A DNA stretch of 20,348 nt from JAMIFN01 sp035906235 (GCA_035906235.1 JAMIFN010000087.1:1-20348), one strand, 5' to 3'. Counted from the first letter of the stretch, positions 1-7,925 are shown. Notes: generated by a model from the letters alone, not told the origin. Translations and numbers: made by a program.

Positions 1-354
1 CTTGTAATTCCAGATGGTGTTTCGGTCAGGAATGGTGGCGCTGTCAGCCAGCAGGCAAAAGCGCTGATAGCTCATGCGGTCTAAAAGTTGGTATTCCAGC
101 TGTTCATCGCTGAGGTTGTTGAGGTACTTCAACACCAAAACACGCACCATGACCGCAGTGGGGTAAGGCGGGCGCCCACCTTTGCAGCTGTCTCCCCGTG
201 GTAGCAAGTCGTCGATGACCTGGGCGAGTTGCTCAAAATCAATGTGGCGGGTAATGCGCTGCAGCGGATCGCCCAAGGCTTCGATCTTGCGCTTGCGGGC
301 AGCATCGGCAAAAAGATCAAACTTGACAGCGCTACGAGTGGGAGATGTGCTCAT
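1..354 (-). CDS. IS5-family transposase, N-terminal part (cut by window edge)
   Basis: An uninterrupted 118-codon frame runs from an ATG at 354-352 to the window edge, so the 3' part lies outside. The product begins MSTSPTRSAVKFDLF and contains KGGRPPYPTAVMVRVLVLKY (residues about 58-77), then LSDEQLEYQLLDRMSYQRF and DSATIPDRNTIWNYK. This is the N-terminal DUF772-type helical domain that precedes the DDE catalytic core in IS5-family transposases; the catalytic residues are not in the window. The leader between the terminal repeat and the ATG contains a 6-bp stem, GTGCCC at 377-382 with GGGCAC at 388-393. Such subterminal hairpins in some insertion sequences limit translation from read-through transcripts; that role here is inference. 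Whether the full element is intact cannot be judged. Confidence 0.85.
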   Translation of the reverse strand, partial: MSTSPTRSAVKFDLFADAARKRKIEALGDPLQRITRHIDFEQLAQVIDDLLPRGDSCKGGRPPYPTAVMVRVLVLKYLNNLSDEQLEYQLLDRMSYQRFCLLADSATIPDRNTIWNYK

Positions 355-399
355 CTGGGGGATTGTCGGGGATTTGGTGCCCCGAATGGGCACTGGGCG

Positions 400-417
400 G
401 GGGGTTTAGAGGTTCCC
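400..417 (-). repeat. Probable left terminal inverted repeat of the IS5-family element
   Basis: Read on the minus strand the segment begins GGGAACCTCTAAACCCC and lies about 46 bp upstream of the transposase ATG, where an IS5-family end is expected. It shares a GGARCCTCT core with the ends of the small element at 19320-19476. The other end of the element is outside the window, so neither the match between ends nor a target duplication can be confirmed. Confidence 0.45.
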
Positions 418-463
418 TTTTATGCGCGGGTCAAACAGCCTCATCTTGAGGGCTGCAATGGCC

Positions 464-874
464 TTACAGCCCCGTACCCGCACCATCAAAACTGCGCTGG
501 ATCAACTCAATCTTGTAGCCATCGGGGTCTTGCACAAAGGCGATGATGGTGTTGCCGCCTTTCACCGGGCCGGCTTCGCGCGTGATGCTGCCGCCAGCGG
601 CGCGGATTTTTTCGCAGGCGGCGGCGCAATCGGGCACGCCCAGGGCGATATGGCCGTAGGCCGTGCCTAGGTCGTAGCTGTCCACGCCCCAGTTATAGGT
701 CAGCTCAATTTCCGCTTGCGCGGGGTTGCCGCCGGCGTAGCCCAAAAAAGCCAGGGTGTAGCGCCCGACTTCGTTTTCGCTTTGGCGCAGCAACTGCATG
801 CCCAGCACTTGGGTGTAAAAGTCAATCGAGCGCTGCAAATGGCCGACGCGCAGCATGGTGTGAAGAAATCGCAT
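464..874 (-). CDS. gloA: Lactoylglutathione lyase (glyoxalase I)
   Basis: A 136-residue cytosolic protein, the usual length for bacterial glyoxalase I, which isomerises the methylglyoxal-glutathione hemithioacetal to S-lactoylglutathione. It starts MRFLHTMLRVGHLQRSIDFY and carries TYNWGVDSYDLGTAYGHIAL, both hallmarks of the family. The four metal ligands of the E. coli enzyme (His5, Glu56, His74, Glu122) correspond here to His5, Glu57, His75 and Glu123. Two vicinal-oxygen-chelate halves are visible, at about residues 1-65 and 70-130. The stop codon lies only about 47 bp from the presumed end of the neighbouring IS5-type element, so the insertion sits just downstream of the gene and leaves it intact. 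The upstream neighbour ends 56 bp away, so read-through transcription is possible. The substrate links it to gshA further along the window. Confidence 0.95.
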   Translation of the reverse strand: MRFLHTMLRVGHLQRSIDFYTQVLGMQLLRQSENEVGRYTLAFLGYAGGNPAQAEIELTYNWGVDSYDLGTAYGHIALGVPDCAAACEKIRAAGGSITREAGPVKGGNTIIAFVQDPDGYKIELIQRSFDGAGTGL

Positions 875-930
875 GGGGGTTGGGAATCAAAAAAACAAAA
901 CGCCGATGATAGGGATAGACGATGTTTTTT

Positions 931-1668
931 TCAGGTGGCGCAGTAAATGCCCCCAGGCTGAAACTGCTGCCAAATGGCAAAGCCCGCCCCAGCGATGAGC
1001 AAAACGCCTGCGATGCGCTGCCCCCAGCCCTCGCGGATTTTGCGCAAGCCCTGCCACAGGCTGGGCGCAGCCAGCAGCCAAATGCTAGAGCCTAAGGCAA
1101 ACAGCGCCATGGCGGCCGCGCCAGCCAGTATTTGCCCCGTGAGGCTGGCTTGCAGCAAGGCGCTGTAGAGCAAGCCGCAGGGCAGCAGCCCCCAAGCCAA
1201 ACCCAGCACGCTGCCGCGCCCCGCCCAGGGGTGGCGGCTGAGGCGCTGCCAAAAGTTGTTGGCCGCCGTTTGCGCCCAAAGGGGTTGCCGCGCTAACACC
1301 AGCAAAAACAAGCCCCAAACCAAGACCAGCGCGTGCCATAGCGCCCACAGGGGTTTGATGCCTTGCGCCATGCCGCTGCCCCAAGCCAGGGCTTGCACGC
1401 TGCCCGCAGCCACCGCGCCGAGCAGGGCGTAAGAGATAAGCCTGCTACATAAAAAGGAGAGAAAGTTAAGGTTAAAAAATGGTTTTTTTGCCGTAAAACC
1501 TGCCTGAGCAGCTCCTTTTTTAGGACTAAAAACCAAGGGTTTTTCTGGGGCTGAAGTGCCCGCTTGCCCTTGGTTGATGGCGACGCAGGCTGGCCCGCAC
1601 ATGGCCAAGCAGTGCGAGCCACCGGCCAGCCCCAAGAAAAAAGCAGAAAACACCAAAGCAGTTTGCAT
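931..1668 (-). CDS. TauE/SafE-like (urease accessory UreH-type) membrane protein with in-frame repeat insertion
   Basis: A 245-residue polytopic inner-membrane protein. The N-terminus contains GGSHCLAMCGP (residues 16-26), the HCxxMCG signature of the small TauE/SafE-like group often annotated as sulfite exporter and commonly found near ccoGHIS cytochrome cbb3 assembly genes. About six hydrophobic segments follow, including LLPCGLLYSALLQ in the second half. Substrate is unknown; copper handling or cofactor export is only a context guess. The gene lies 59 bp downstream of hemN, same strand, probably the same transcript. Odd: residues about 41-66 in the loop after TM1 are encoded by AT-rich DNA holding a copy of the dispersed repeat, read as GAAQAGFTAKK. 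The frame stays open and the conserved part resumes at about residue 67, so the protein may still be made. ATG at 1668 fits the family N-terminus. Confidence 0.82.
   Translation of the reverse strand: MQTALVFSAFFLGLAGGSHCLAMCGPACVAINQGQAGTSAPEKPLVFSPKKGAAQAGFTAKKPFFNLNFLSFLCSRLISYALLGAVAAGSVQALAWGSGMAQGIKPLWALWHALVLVWGLFLLVLARQPLWAQTAANNFWQRLSRHPWAGRGSVLGLAWGLLPCGLLYSALLQASLTGQILAGAAAMALFALGSSIWLLAAPSLWQGLRKIREGWGQRIAGVLLIAGAGFAIWQQFQPGGIYCAT
1488..1532 (-). repeat. Dispersed repeat copy C, inside the TauE/SafE-like gene
   Basis: On the minus strand this reads AGCTGCTCAGGCAGG followed by TTTTACGGC (core 1513-1490). It matches the copies at 10426, 11975, 14011 and 18423. This is the only copy within a coding sequence; it is read in frame without a stop. 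Confidence 0.8.
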
Positions 1669-1727
1669 AAGGGCGGCATCTTAAAGTGCGGCGTCCGCCG
1701 TTGCCGCGCATGGAGGCAAAGGCCGCA

Positions 1728-3164
1728 TTAAATGATTTGCGAATAGCGCGTGCGCTGCAGGTCTTGTTGCAGGGCTTTGTCAAACACCATGGCGACAGCG
1801 CGCACCAGCAGCCAGCCTGTGTGGGTCAGGCTAAAACCATCGGGGCGCAGCTGCAGCAGGCCATCGGCGGCTAAGGTGCGCAGCTGCTCTAGCTCGGGGG
1901 CAAAATCGCGCTCAAAGTTGCACAGCCAGGCCAGATTCACGCTTTCAAACAAGACTTCGCCTTGGCACATGATGGCCATGATGAGGCAGCGGCGCATGGC
2001 ATCGTCCCGGCTGAGCACCAAGCCGCGCACGATGGGGATTTGCCCCAGTTCCAGCAGGTCTTGGTATTCCTCCAGGGTTTTGGCGTTTTGGCTGTAATGT
2101 GTGCCCACTTTGCCTATGGCCGATAGCCCTAGGGCAATCAAATCGCCATCGGGCTGGGCGCTGTAACCTTGAAAATTGCGCTGCAACCGCCCTTGGCGTT
2201 TGGCCACGGCCAACGCATCGTGCGGCAGGGCAAAGTGGTCCATGCCAATGTAGTCATAACCCGCAGCTTGCAGGGTCTGCAAAGCCAGTTTGAACATGGC
2301 GAGTTTGTCGGCCGCGCTGGGCAGTTGCTGATCGGTAATGCGGCGCTGCGGCTTAAAACGCTGCGGCAAATGGGCGTAGGCATACAGGGCAATGCGCTCG
2401 GGGCGCAGGGCGATGACTTGCGCCAAAGTGCGCGCCAAGGAAGTGGGCGATTGCTGCGGCAGGCCGTAGATCAAATCCATATTGACCGAGGCAAAACCCA
2501 GATCGCGCGCCGCGTCCATCAATTGCGCCACCGATGCGTAAGATTGCTCGCGGTGCACGGCTTGTTGCACAGCGGGGTCAAAATCTTGCACGCCCAGGCT
2601 GAGGCGGTTAAAGCCCATATCGCGCAGGTTTTGCAGGCGCAGCGGGCTGACGGTGCGTGGGTCAATCTCGATGGCGTATTCGCCGTTAGCGCCGCTTGGT
2701 GCAAACTCAAACAGCGTGCGCAGATGCCGCCACAAATCGGCCAGTTGCGCATCGCTGCAGAAAGTTGGCGTGCCCCCGCCCATATGCAGTTGGCTGACGC
2801 TGGGCTTGCGCCCACCCAGCGCGGCCGCGTGCAAATTGGCCTCTTGTTTCAGCAGTTCGATATAGGGCGCGGCGCGGCGCCGGTCTTTGGTGATGATTTT
2901 GTTGCAGGCGCAGTAATGGCACAGCGATTGGCAATAGGGAATGTGCACATACAGCGACAGCGCCTGCTGGCTGCTACGCAACTGCTGGCGCAGCGCCAGC
3001 GCCTGCTGGTAATCGGCGGCGCCATAGGCTTCGACAAAACGGTCGGCCGTGGGGTAAGAGGTGTAGCGCGGGCCGGCTTTGCTGTATTTGTCCAGCAGCG
3101 CGTCTTCGGGAAGAGCTGTGATGGCAAGAGTGGCGGCAACGGTGGCAGAACAGGCGTGGGGCAT
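1728..3164 (-). CDS. hemN: Oxygen-independent coproporphyrinogen III dehydrogenase (radical SAM)
   Basis: A 478-residue cytosolic radical-SAM enzyme that decarboxylates coproporphyrinogen III to protoporphyrinogen IX without oxygen. The cluster motif YCQSLCHYCAC gives Cys78, Cys82 and Cys85 for the [4Fe-4S] centre plus the family's following Cys87. Also seen are GPRYTSYPTADRF at residues 31-43, typical of HemN rather than HemW, and the SAM-binding HMGGGTPTF at about 127-135. The C-terminal HemN domain covers about residues 360-450. The first about 20 residues are Ala/Thr-rich and not conserved, but no other in-frame start is available. It is divergent from fnr, and a perfect FNR box lies 37 bp before its ATG, so anaerobic activation by FNR is likely. 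The TauE/SafE-like gene follows. Confidence 0.96.
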   Translation of the reverse strand: MPHACSATVAATLAITALPEDALLDKYSKAGPRYTSYPTADRFVEAYGAADYQQALALRQQLRSSQQALSLYVHIPYCQSLCHYCACNKIITKDRRRAAPYIELLKQEANLHAAALGGRKPSVSQLHMGGGTPTFCSDAQLADLWRHLRTLFEFAPSGANGEYAIEIDPRTVSPLRLQNLRDMGFNRLSLGVQDFDPAVQQAVHREQSYASVAQLMDAARDLGFASVNMDLIYGLPQQSPTSLARTLAQVIALRPERIALYAYAHLPQRFKPQRRITDQQLPSAADKLAMFKLALQTLQAAGYDYIGMDHFALPHDALAVAKRQGRLQRNFQGYSAQPDGDLIALGLSAIGKVGTHYSQNAKTLEEYQDLLELGQIPIVRGLVLSRDDAMRRCLIMAIMCQGEVLFESVNLAWLCNFERDFAPELEQLRTLAADGLLQLRPDGFSLTHTGWLLVRAVAMVFDKALQQDLQRTRYSQII

Positions 3165-3200
3165 AGGCTAGCACTGTGCCGCAAGCCTCTCGCCCCGCCG

Positions 3201-3214
3201 TTGATATACATCAA
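3201..3214. promoter_or_regulatory. FNR box in the hemN-fnr intergenic region
   Basis: TTGATATACATCAA matches the FNR/Anr consensus TTGAT-N4-ATCAA at every defined position and is a near-perfect palindrome. Its centre (3207.5) lies about 43 bp from the hemN ATG and about 49 bp from the fnr ATG, so it can serve both divergent genes. Control of hemN plus fnr autoregulation is inferred from position. Confidence 0.88.
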
Positions 3215-3243
3215 CGCGGTGCCCACGCCCGGGCGATTGCTTC

Positions 3244-3249
3244 TAAAAT
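3244..3249 (+). promoter_or_regulatory. Candidate -10 box of fnr
   Basis: TAAAAT matches the sigma-70 -10 consensus at five of six positions and ends 7 bp before the fnr ATG. Transcription would begin within a few bases of the start codon, giving a leaderless or nearly leaderless mRNA. No Shine-Dalgarno sequence is visible just before the ATG, which agrees with that reading. Confidence 0.4.
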
Positions 3250-3256
3250 ACTCCAT

Positions 3257-4045
3257 ATGAACGAAAAAACCTCAGGCATCACGATGCGGGTCGAGCACCC
3301 AGACGACTGCCCTAACCATGGGGGCACATCCATCAATACCAAACAGGTAAAAGTGGCGTGCTCCAATTGCAATCTGCGCGAGTTGTGCATGCCCATGGGC
3401 TTGAGCCATGAAGAGATGATCAAGCTCGACGAGCTGGTGTTCTCGCGCAAGCGCGTGCCACGCGGCCAGGCGCTATACCGTTCGGGCGATAGCTTTAGCG
3501 CCCTGTTCGCGGTGCGCACGGGCGTGTTCAAAACCACGGTCAGCTCAGAAGAGGGGCGCGATCATGTCACCGGCTTTCAAATGGCGGGCGAGATCATGGG
3601 GCTAGACGGCATGGCGAGCGATCGCTACTCCTGCGACGCCATTGCGCTAGAAGACGCCGAGGTTTGCATCATGCCCTTCGGCAAGATTGAAGACCTGTCG
3701 CGCGAGATCAAAGCCCTGCAAACACATTTGCACCGCATCATGAGCCGCGAAATCGTGCGCGACCAAAACATCATGCTGCTGCTAGGCACCATGCGCGCCG
3801 AAGAACGCTTGGCGGCATTTTTGGTCAATTTAGGCCAGCGCCTGCAAGCGCGCGGTTTTTCTTCCACCGACATGGTGCTGCGCATGACGCGCGAGGAAAT
3901 CGGCAGCTATTTGGGCTTAAAACTCGAAACCGTGAGCCGTACTTTCAGCAAATTTGTCGAAGATGGCCTGATTACGGTCAAGCAAAAAGTCATCCACATC
4001 ATCGAGCCTGAGCGCCTGGCATTGCTGGCCAAGCCGCGCGAGTAG
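3257..4045 (+). CDS. fnr: Fumarate/nitrate reduction regulator, CRP/FNR family
   Basis: A 262-residue oxygen-sensing transcription factor. The N-terminal CSNCNLRELC supplies Cys35, Cys38 and Cys44, and Cys126 in RYSCDAI is the fourth ligand of the [4Fe-4S] cluster, so the protein should be a true oxygen sensor. A cyclic-nucleotide-binding-like beta-roll spans about residues 50-150, the dimerisation helix about 155-185, and the helix-turn-helix MTREEIGSYLGLKLETVSRT about 210-229. Recognition residues Glu224, Ser227 and Arg228 match E. coli FNR, which fits the TTGAT half-sites upstream. The frame is open from 3176, but that longer start would include the FNR box and add non-family sequence; ATG 3257 gives the expected N-terminus. 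A terminator follows the stop. Confidence 0.97.
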   Translation: MNEKTSGITMRVEHPDDCPNHGGTSINTKQVKVACSNCNLRELCMPMGLSHEEMIKLDELVFSRKRVPRGQALYRSGDSFSALFAVRTGVFKTTVSSEEGRDHVTGFQMAGEIMGLDGMASDRYSCDAIALEDAEVCIMPFGKIEDLSREIKALQTHLHRIMSREIVRDQNIMLLLGTMRAEERLAAFLVNLGQRLQARGFSSTDMVLRMTREEIGSYLGLKLETVSRTFSKFVEDGLITVKQKVIHIIEPERLALLAKPRE

Positions 4046-4071
4046 GCGTTCGCCACCTAACGCGCCGATCA

Positions 4072-4097
4072 CCCGTTGCCCTGTCAGCGGGTTTTTT
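4072..4097 (+). terminator. Rho-independent terminator after fnr
   Basis: CCCGTTG (4072-4078) pairs with CAGCGGG (4085-4091) across a 6-nt loop and is followed by six T residues. It lies 27 bp after the fnr stop. The upstream extension of the lnt frame (from 4076) runs through this hairpin, which argues against that longer start. Confidence 0.8.
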
Positions 4098-4162
4098 ATG
4101 CCCCGCAAGACCCGCAAGACCCTGGCAGCCTCGGGGTGAAAATCATCGACAATGCCGCCAAC

Positions 4163-5836
4163 ATGAAACACTCCCCCATGGAATCCGCAGCCATTGCCAC
4201 CCAGCCACCGCGTGCGCAATGGTGCTGGCGGGCGTTGTGGCGCAGCTTAGGCGCTGTGTTGTTGGGCGCTTTGCAAGCCTGCTCATTGGCCTGGCCAGCA
4301 GCTTGGGCTTGGCCACCGCTGCTGCCAGCAGGGCAGGCGCTTTGGTATTTGCAGGTGCTGGCGACGGCGGGTTTATATGTTTTGCTGCAAGGGCAGTCTG
4401 TGCGCACAACGCTGCTGACGGCTTGGTTATTTGCCTTTGCCTGGTTGCTGGGTGCTGTGGGCTGGATTTATACCTCGTTGCATGTGTATGGGGGCTTGGC
4501 TGCGCCTTTGGCGCTAGCGGCTTTGGCGGCTTTGGCGGGATTTTTAGCCAGTTATTTTGCCGTAGCAGCAGGTTTTTTTAGATACTTTTCGCTGAAATGG
4601 CTTGCAAAACCTGCCCAAGCAGCTGCGTTATTTATAGCATTTTGGTCCATGGCGGAGCTGGCTCGCAACAGTTGGTTTACGGGTTTTCCGTGGGGGGCAA
4701 GTGGCTATGCGCATGTGCAAGGCCCATTGGCTTTTATGGCTCCTTGGGCTGGGGTGTATGGCATCGCAGCGGCGGCCACAGCTTTGGCCTTGAGCATCGC
4801 CCATTTGCTGCGCACGGTTTGGCTGCGCCGTTTGCCGTGCAATCGCTGGGGTTTTCGGCAAGCTGGCGCGTCGTTATGGTTTTTTGTGGGACTGGTCTTG
4901 CTTTTGGCCATATTGCCGCAAGCACTGACCAGACTGGCAGGCCCTGCACATCCCAGCCAGCCACCGCTGATGGTGGATTTGCTGCAAGGAAATATCAGCC
5001 AGGGAGAGAAATTTGATATGCAAAAAGGGGTGCCCCAGGCATTGGCCTGGTATAGCCAACAGCTGCAACAAAGCCAGGCCGATTTGGTGATTACGCCCGA
5101 AACAGCCATTCCACTGTTGCCCCTGGATCTGCCTGCTGGCTATTGGCTGGCGTTGCAGCAGCATTTTGTCCAGTCTGGGCAAGCTGCCTTGGTAGGGCTG
5201 CCTTTGGGCAATGAAGAGGACGGCTACGCCAATTCCGTGGTGGGACTCAAGCCCAGCGGTGCGGCCACGCATTACACCTATGTCAAACAGCATTTGGTGC
5301 CTTTTGGTGAGTTTATTCCGCCCATGTTTCGGTGGTTTACCAATTTGCTGCAAATCCCACTGGGGGATTTTTCGCGCGGCGATCGCGTGCAGCCTTCATT
5401 TTTGTGGCATGGCGAACGCCTTGCTCCCAATATTTGCTACGAAGATTTGTTTGGCGAAGAATTGGCTGGGCGCTTTGTGTCAGCAGAAACAGCGCCGACG
5501 ATTTTGGTTAATCTCAGCAATTTGGCCTGGTTTGGTACCGGTGCCGTGCTAGACCAACACCGCAACATTGCACGCATGCGTAATTTGGAATTGGATCGCC
5601 CCACCCTGCGTGCGACCAATACAGGGGTGACGGCCTTGATTGATCGCCATGGCGTGGTGCAAGCCCAACTGCCCAGCGCTACGCAAGGCGTCTTACGCGT
5701 GCGCGTGGGTGGCAATACGGGTATCACATTTTTTGCATGGTGGGCAGGGCGATATGGGCAATTACCCCTATGGCTACTGGCTTTCGTGGGGTTGGGTGTG
5801 GTTTTCTTGTCTAGCAAAAATACACGGCCGCGCTGA
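4163..5836 (+). CDS. lnt: Apolipoprotein N-acyltransferase
   Basis: A 557-residue inner-membrane enzyme that adds the third acyl chain to the N-terminal cysteine of lipoproteins. Residues about 25-255 hold several membrane segments and about 268-525 the periplasmic nitrilase-like domain, with a final membrane segment at about 530-550. The catalytic triad is visible: Glu313 in VITPETAIP, Lys375 in YVKQHLVPFGEF and Cys425 in APNICYEDLFGEE. Length fits the family (about 510-560). Start choice is uncertain: the frame is open from 4076, but that falls inside the fnr terminator; ATG 4163 or ATG 4178 gives a short N-terminus before the first membrane helix, and neither has a clear ribosome site. In many proteobacteria lnt sits beside corC and ybeY; here neither is adjacent. 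It was probably transcribed from its own promoter after the fnr terminator. Confidence 0.93.
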   Translation: MKHSPMESAAIATQPPRAQWCWRALWRSLGAVLLGALQACSLAWPAAWAWPPLLPAGQALWYLQVLATAGLYVLLQGQSVRTTLLTAWLFAFAWLLGAVGWIYTSLHVYGGLAAPLALAALAALAGFLASYFAVAAGFFRYFSLKWLAKPAQAAALFIAFWSMAELARNSWFTGFPWGASGYAHVQGPLAFMAPWAGVYGIAAAATALALSIAHLLRTVWLRRLPCNRWGFRQAGASLWFFVGLVLLLAILPQALTRLAGPAHPSQPPLMVDLLQGNISQGEKFDMQKGVPQALAWYSQQLQQSQADLVITPETAIPLLPLDLPAGYWLALQQHFVQSGQAALVGLPLGNEEDGYANSVVGLKPSGAATHYTYVKQHLVPFGEFIPPMFRWFTNLLQIPLGDFSRGDRVQPSFLWHGERLAPNICYEDLFGEELAGRFVSAETAPTILVNLSNLAWFGTGAVLDQHRNIARMRNLELDRPTLRATNTGVTALIDRHGVVQAQLPSATQGVLRVRVGGNTGITFFAWWAGRYGQLPLWLLAFVGLGVVFLSSKNTRPR

Positions 5837-5944
5837 GATTGAAAAATTGCGCTAGGATTTGCCACTGAGTCATCTTCGGCATGGTCTGATTTTTGACCTG
5901 TAGTTGGCTACAGAGTGGGTTTTCCTCCTTTTCAAAGGCGTGTT

Positions 5945-7090
5945 ATGCAAAGTTTGCGTCCTCTTTCCTTTCCTATTTCGACGCTATTGGCGGCCATCCT
6001 CGCGTGTGCTGCTCCCTCAGGCGCATGGGCCCAAGCAGCAGGTACCCCCATCAAGGTGACGCTGGTCGCCTCTGCTGATGAGGAAGGGCAGAACGGCCTC
6101 GGCGATGAGGTGCAAATCATGACGCAAGCCGTGATTGACGAGTACAACGACACGCAGACTGGCGGTCCTAGCATCGAATTACAGGTACTCGACAGCAAAG
6201 GGGTCAGCGAAGCCAAGCTGTCCCAAGAGGCAGCGGGATCCTTGGCCATCATCTCTTGTGTGGGCACCAAAGCCTGTGACATGCAAGCCAAAGTGGCCAA
6301 AAGCATCGGCGTGCCCCTGCTTGGCCCCATGACGGGAGATATGGCTTTGCGCGACAATGCTTGGACGGGAACCGTACTGCCTGTGCGCCCATCCAACCAA
6401 AACAGCCTGCAAGGTGCTTTGCGCGCACTATCAACGATGCGCGTGAAAAAATTGGGCGTGTTGGTGCAGGCTGACAGCTATGGTAAAGATTTGGACGAGG
6501 TTTTGACGACGCTGAAATTGCCTGATGGCTTAGCCATCGCCGCCAAGGAAACCATAAACAAGTCCACCAACTTTGCCCAAGTCACGCAACGCCTACAGGC
6601 CGCTGGCGTGACGGCGGTGTTATTACTCAGCGATGATGTGGCCACCGCCAATGTCTTGGTCGGTTACTGGAATTCGCGCCGCAAAACCGCTGCCGCCTAC
6701 ACCCCGACCATGATGCATCTAGACGGTTTGGCTCTGCCCGAATACGCGGAAAAAGCCACGGGCTACCCCGGTGGATCAATGTTTGTCACCATCGTCCCCA
6801 GCCCTTGGGGCGGGCGGCGCCAGGTGCAGCGCGATTACCAACAATTGGCCCAGTCACGCGGGATTTACCGCGCTAGTTACGGCTCGCTAGAAGCCTTTTT
6901 AAATGCAAAAGTGCTGGTCCAGGCGGTACGCAATGGCAAGGCCACGAGTGCGTCTAAATTGACGCAATATATTCACAACACACCCATCAATTTGGGCGGA
7001 TTGACCCTGCGCTATATGGGCGGTAAAAATGATAGCACAGGCTTTCTGGATCAAGCCGTATTGGGTGTCGATGGCGCCTTCCGCCATTGA
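5945..7090 (+). CDS. Branched-chain amino acid-type ABC transporter periplasmic binding protein
   Basis: A 381-residue exported protein. The N-terminus MQSLRPLSFPISTLLAAILA continues to a probable signal-peptidase I site after GAWA. The mature part resembles Peripla_BP_6 (LivJ-type) solute receptors: IKVTLVASADEEGQNGLGDE near the start, a central ISCVGTKAC segment, and KLGVLVQADSYGKDLDEV opening the second lobe at about residue 175. Such receptors deliver amino acids, amides or aromatic acids to a permease. No permease or ATPase gene adjoins, so it is an orphan receptor and the ligand cannot be told. The two cysteines in the CVGTKAC segment could form a disulfide. A GTG at 5915 opens the same frame, but ATG 5945 is preferred because AAAGG lies 6 bp before it and the signal peptide then starts normally. 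Confidence 0.85.
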   Translation: MQSLRPLSFPISTLLAAILACAAPSGAWAQAAGTPIKVTLVASADEEGQNGLGDEVQIMTQAVIDEYNDTQTGGPSIELQVLDSKGVSEAKLSQEAAGSLAIISCVGTKACDMQAKVAKSIGVPLLGPMTGDMALRDNAWTGTVLPVRPSNQNSLQGALRALSTMRVKKLGVLVQADSYGKDLDEVLTTLKLPDGLAIAAKETINKSTNFAQVTQRLQAAGVTAVLLLSDDVATANVLVGYWNSRRKTAAAYTPTMMHLDGLALPEYAEKATGYPGGSMFVTIVPSPWGGRRQVQRDYQQLAQSRGIYRASYGSLEAFLNAKVLVQAVRNGKATSASKLTQYIHNTPINLGGLTLRYMGGKNDSTGFLDQAVLGVDGAFRH

Positions 7091-7181
7091 TGACAGCGGC
7101 GCTGAAACGCCCTGCCAACCCGGTTTGTGCATGTCACAATCAGCACATCCAAACCGTGTCCCTACAAAGGCTGAATGACGC

Positions 7182-7913
7182 ATGAGCGAAACCCATTTTG
7201 GTTATCAAAAAGTCGATGAAAAAGACAAGGCCACGCGCGTGCGCGGGGTGTTCGATTCGGTCGCGCAAAACTACGATGTGATGAATGACCTGCTATCGGC
7301 AGGTATGCACCGCTTGTGGAAGCGCTACACGGTCGCCGTTTCGGGGGCAAAAGAAGGCGATCGCGTACTCGATATCGCGGGTGGAACCGGCGATTTAACG
7401 CGTTTATTTGCGCGCAAAGTGGGCAGCCGTGGGCAAGTCATCCACACTGATATTAACGAGGCCATGCTGCGCGTTGGGCGCGACCGCATGCTCAATGAAG
7501 GCGTGATTGCGCCGCCCTTGGTGTGTGATGCCGAAAAACTCCCCTTCGCGGACAATTATTTCGACATCGTCAGCGTGGCTTTTGGCCTGCGCAATATGAC
7601 GCACAAAGATGCTGCGCTGCGCGAAATGCTGCGTGTGCTGCGCCCGGGCGGCAAGCTCTGCGTGCTCGAGTTTTCGAAGGTTGCGCCACCGCTGACCAAA
7701 GCGTATGACTGGTATTCGTTCAAGCTGCTACCCAAAATTGGGCAGATAGTGGCCAAAGACGCCAGCAGTTACCAGTATTTGGCCGAATCCATACGCATGC
7801 ACCCAGGCCAAGCTGAGCTCAAGGCGCTGATGCAGGCGCAAGGCTTTGGCCATGTGGATGTGCACAATATGAGCGCTGGCATCGTGGCGCTGCATTTCGG
7901 CATTAAATGTTAG
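7182..7913 (+). CDS. ubiE: Demethylubiquinone/demethylmenaquinone C-methyltransferase
   Basis: A 243-residue class I SAM-dependent methyltransferase that C-methylates the quinone ring in ubiquinone (and menaquinone) synthesis. It shows the family's KVDEKDKATRVRGVFDSVAQ at residues 10-29, YDVMNDLLSAGMHRLWKR, the SAM motif LDIAGGTGD at 63-71, SVAFGLRNMTH and the C-terminal MSAGIVALHFG. Length is normal (E. coli 251). An AAAGG lies about 11 bp before the ATG, a weak ribosome site. It is followed after 12 bp by the Tim44-like gene, suggesting one transcript. In other Burkholderiales ubiE is commonly followed by a Tim44 protein, an SCP2-domain gene (ubiJ) and ubiB; the last two are absent here. 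Confidence 0.97.
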   Translation: MSETHFGYQKVDEKDKATRVRGVFDSVAQNYDVMNDLLSAGMHRLWKRYTVAVSGAKEGDRVLDIAGGTGDLTRLFARKVGSRGQVIHTDINEAMLRVGRDRMLNEGVIAPPLVCDAEKLPFADNYFDIVSVAFGLRNMTHKDAALREMLRVLRPGGKLCVLEFSKVAPPLTKAYDWYSFKLLPKIGQIVAKDASSYQYLAESIRMHPGQAELKALMQAQGFGHVDVHNMSAGIVALHFGIKC

Positions 7914-7925
7914 GGAGAAGGGCGC

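Noticed and set aside
3176..3256. Upstream extension of the fnr frame to 3176
   Set aside because: It would place the FNR box in coding sequence and adds residues not found in the family before the normal N-terminus.
2169..3260. A 363-codon open frame on the plus strand across hemN
   Set aside because: It lies entirely antisense to the clearly conserved hemN gene and shows no recognisable domain; it arises from codon bias of the real gene.
7122..7155. Inverted GGTTTG and CCAAACC between the binding-protein gene and ubiE
   Set aside because: The arms are short with a loop of over 20 nt, and no T tract follows, so it is neither a convincing terminator nor a clear operator.
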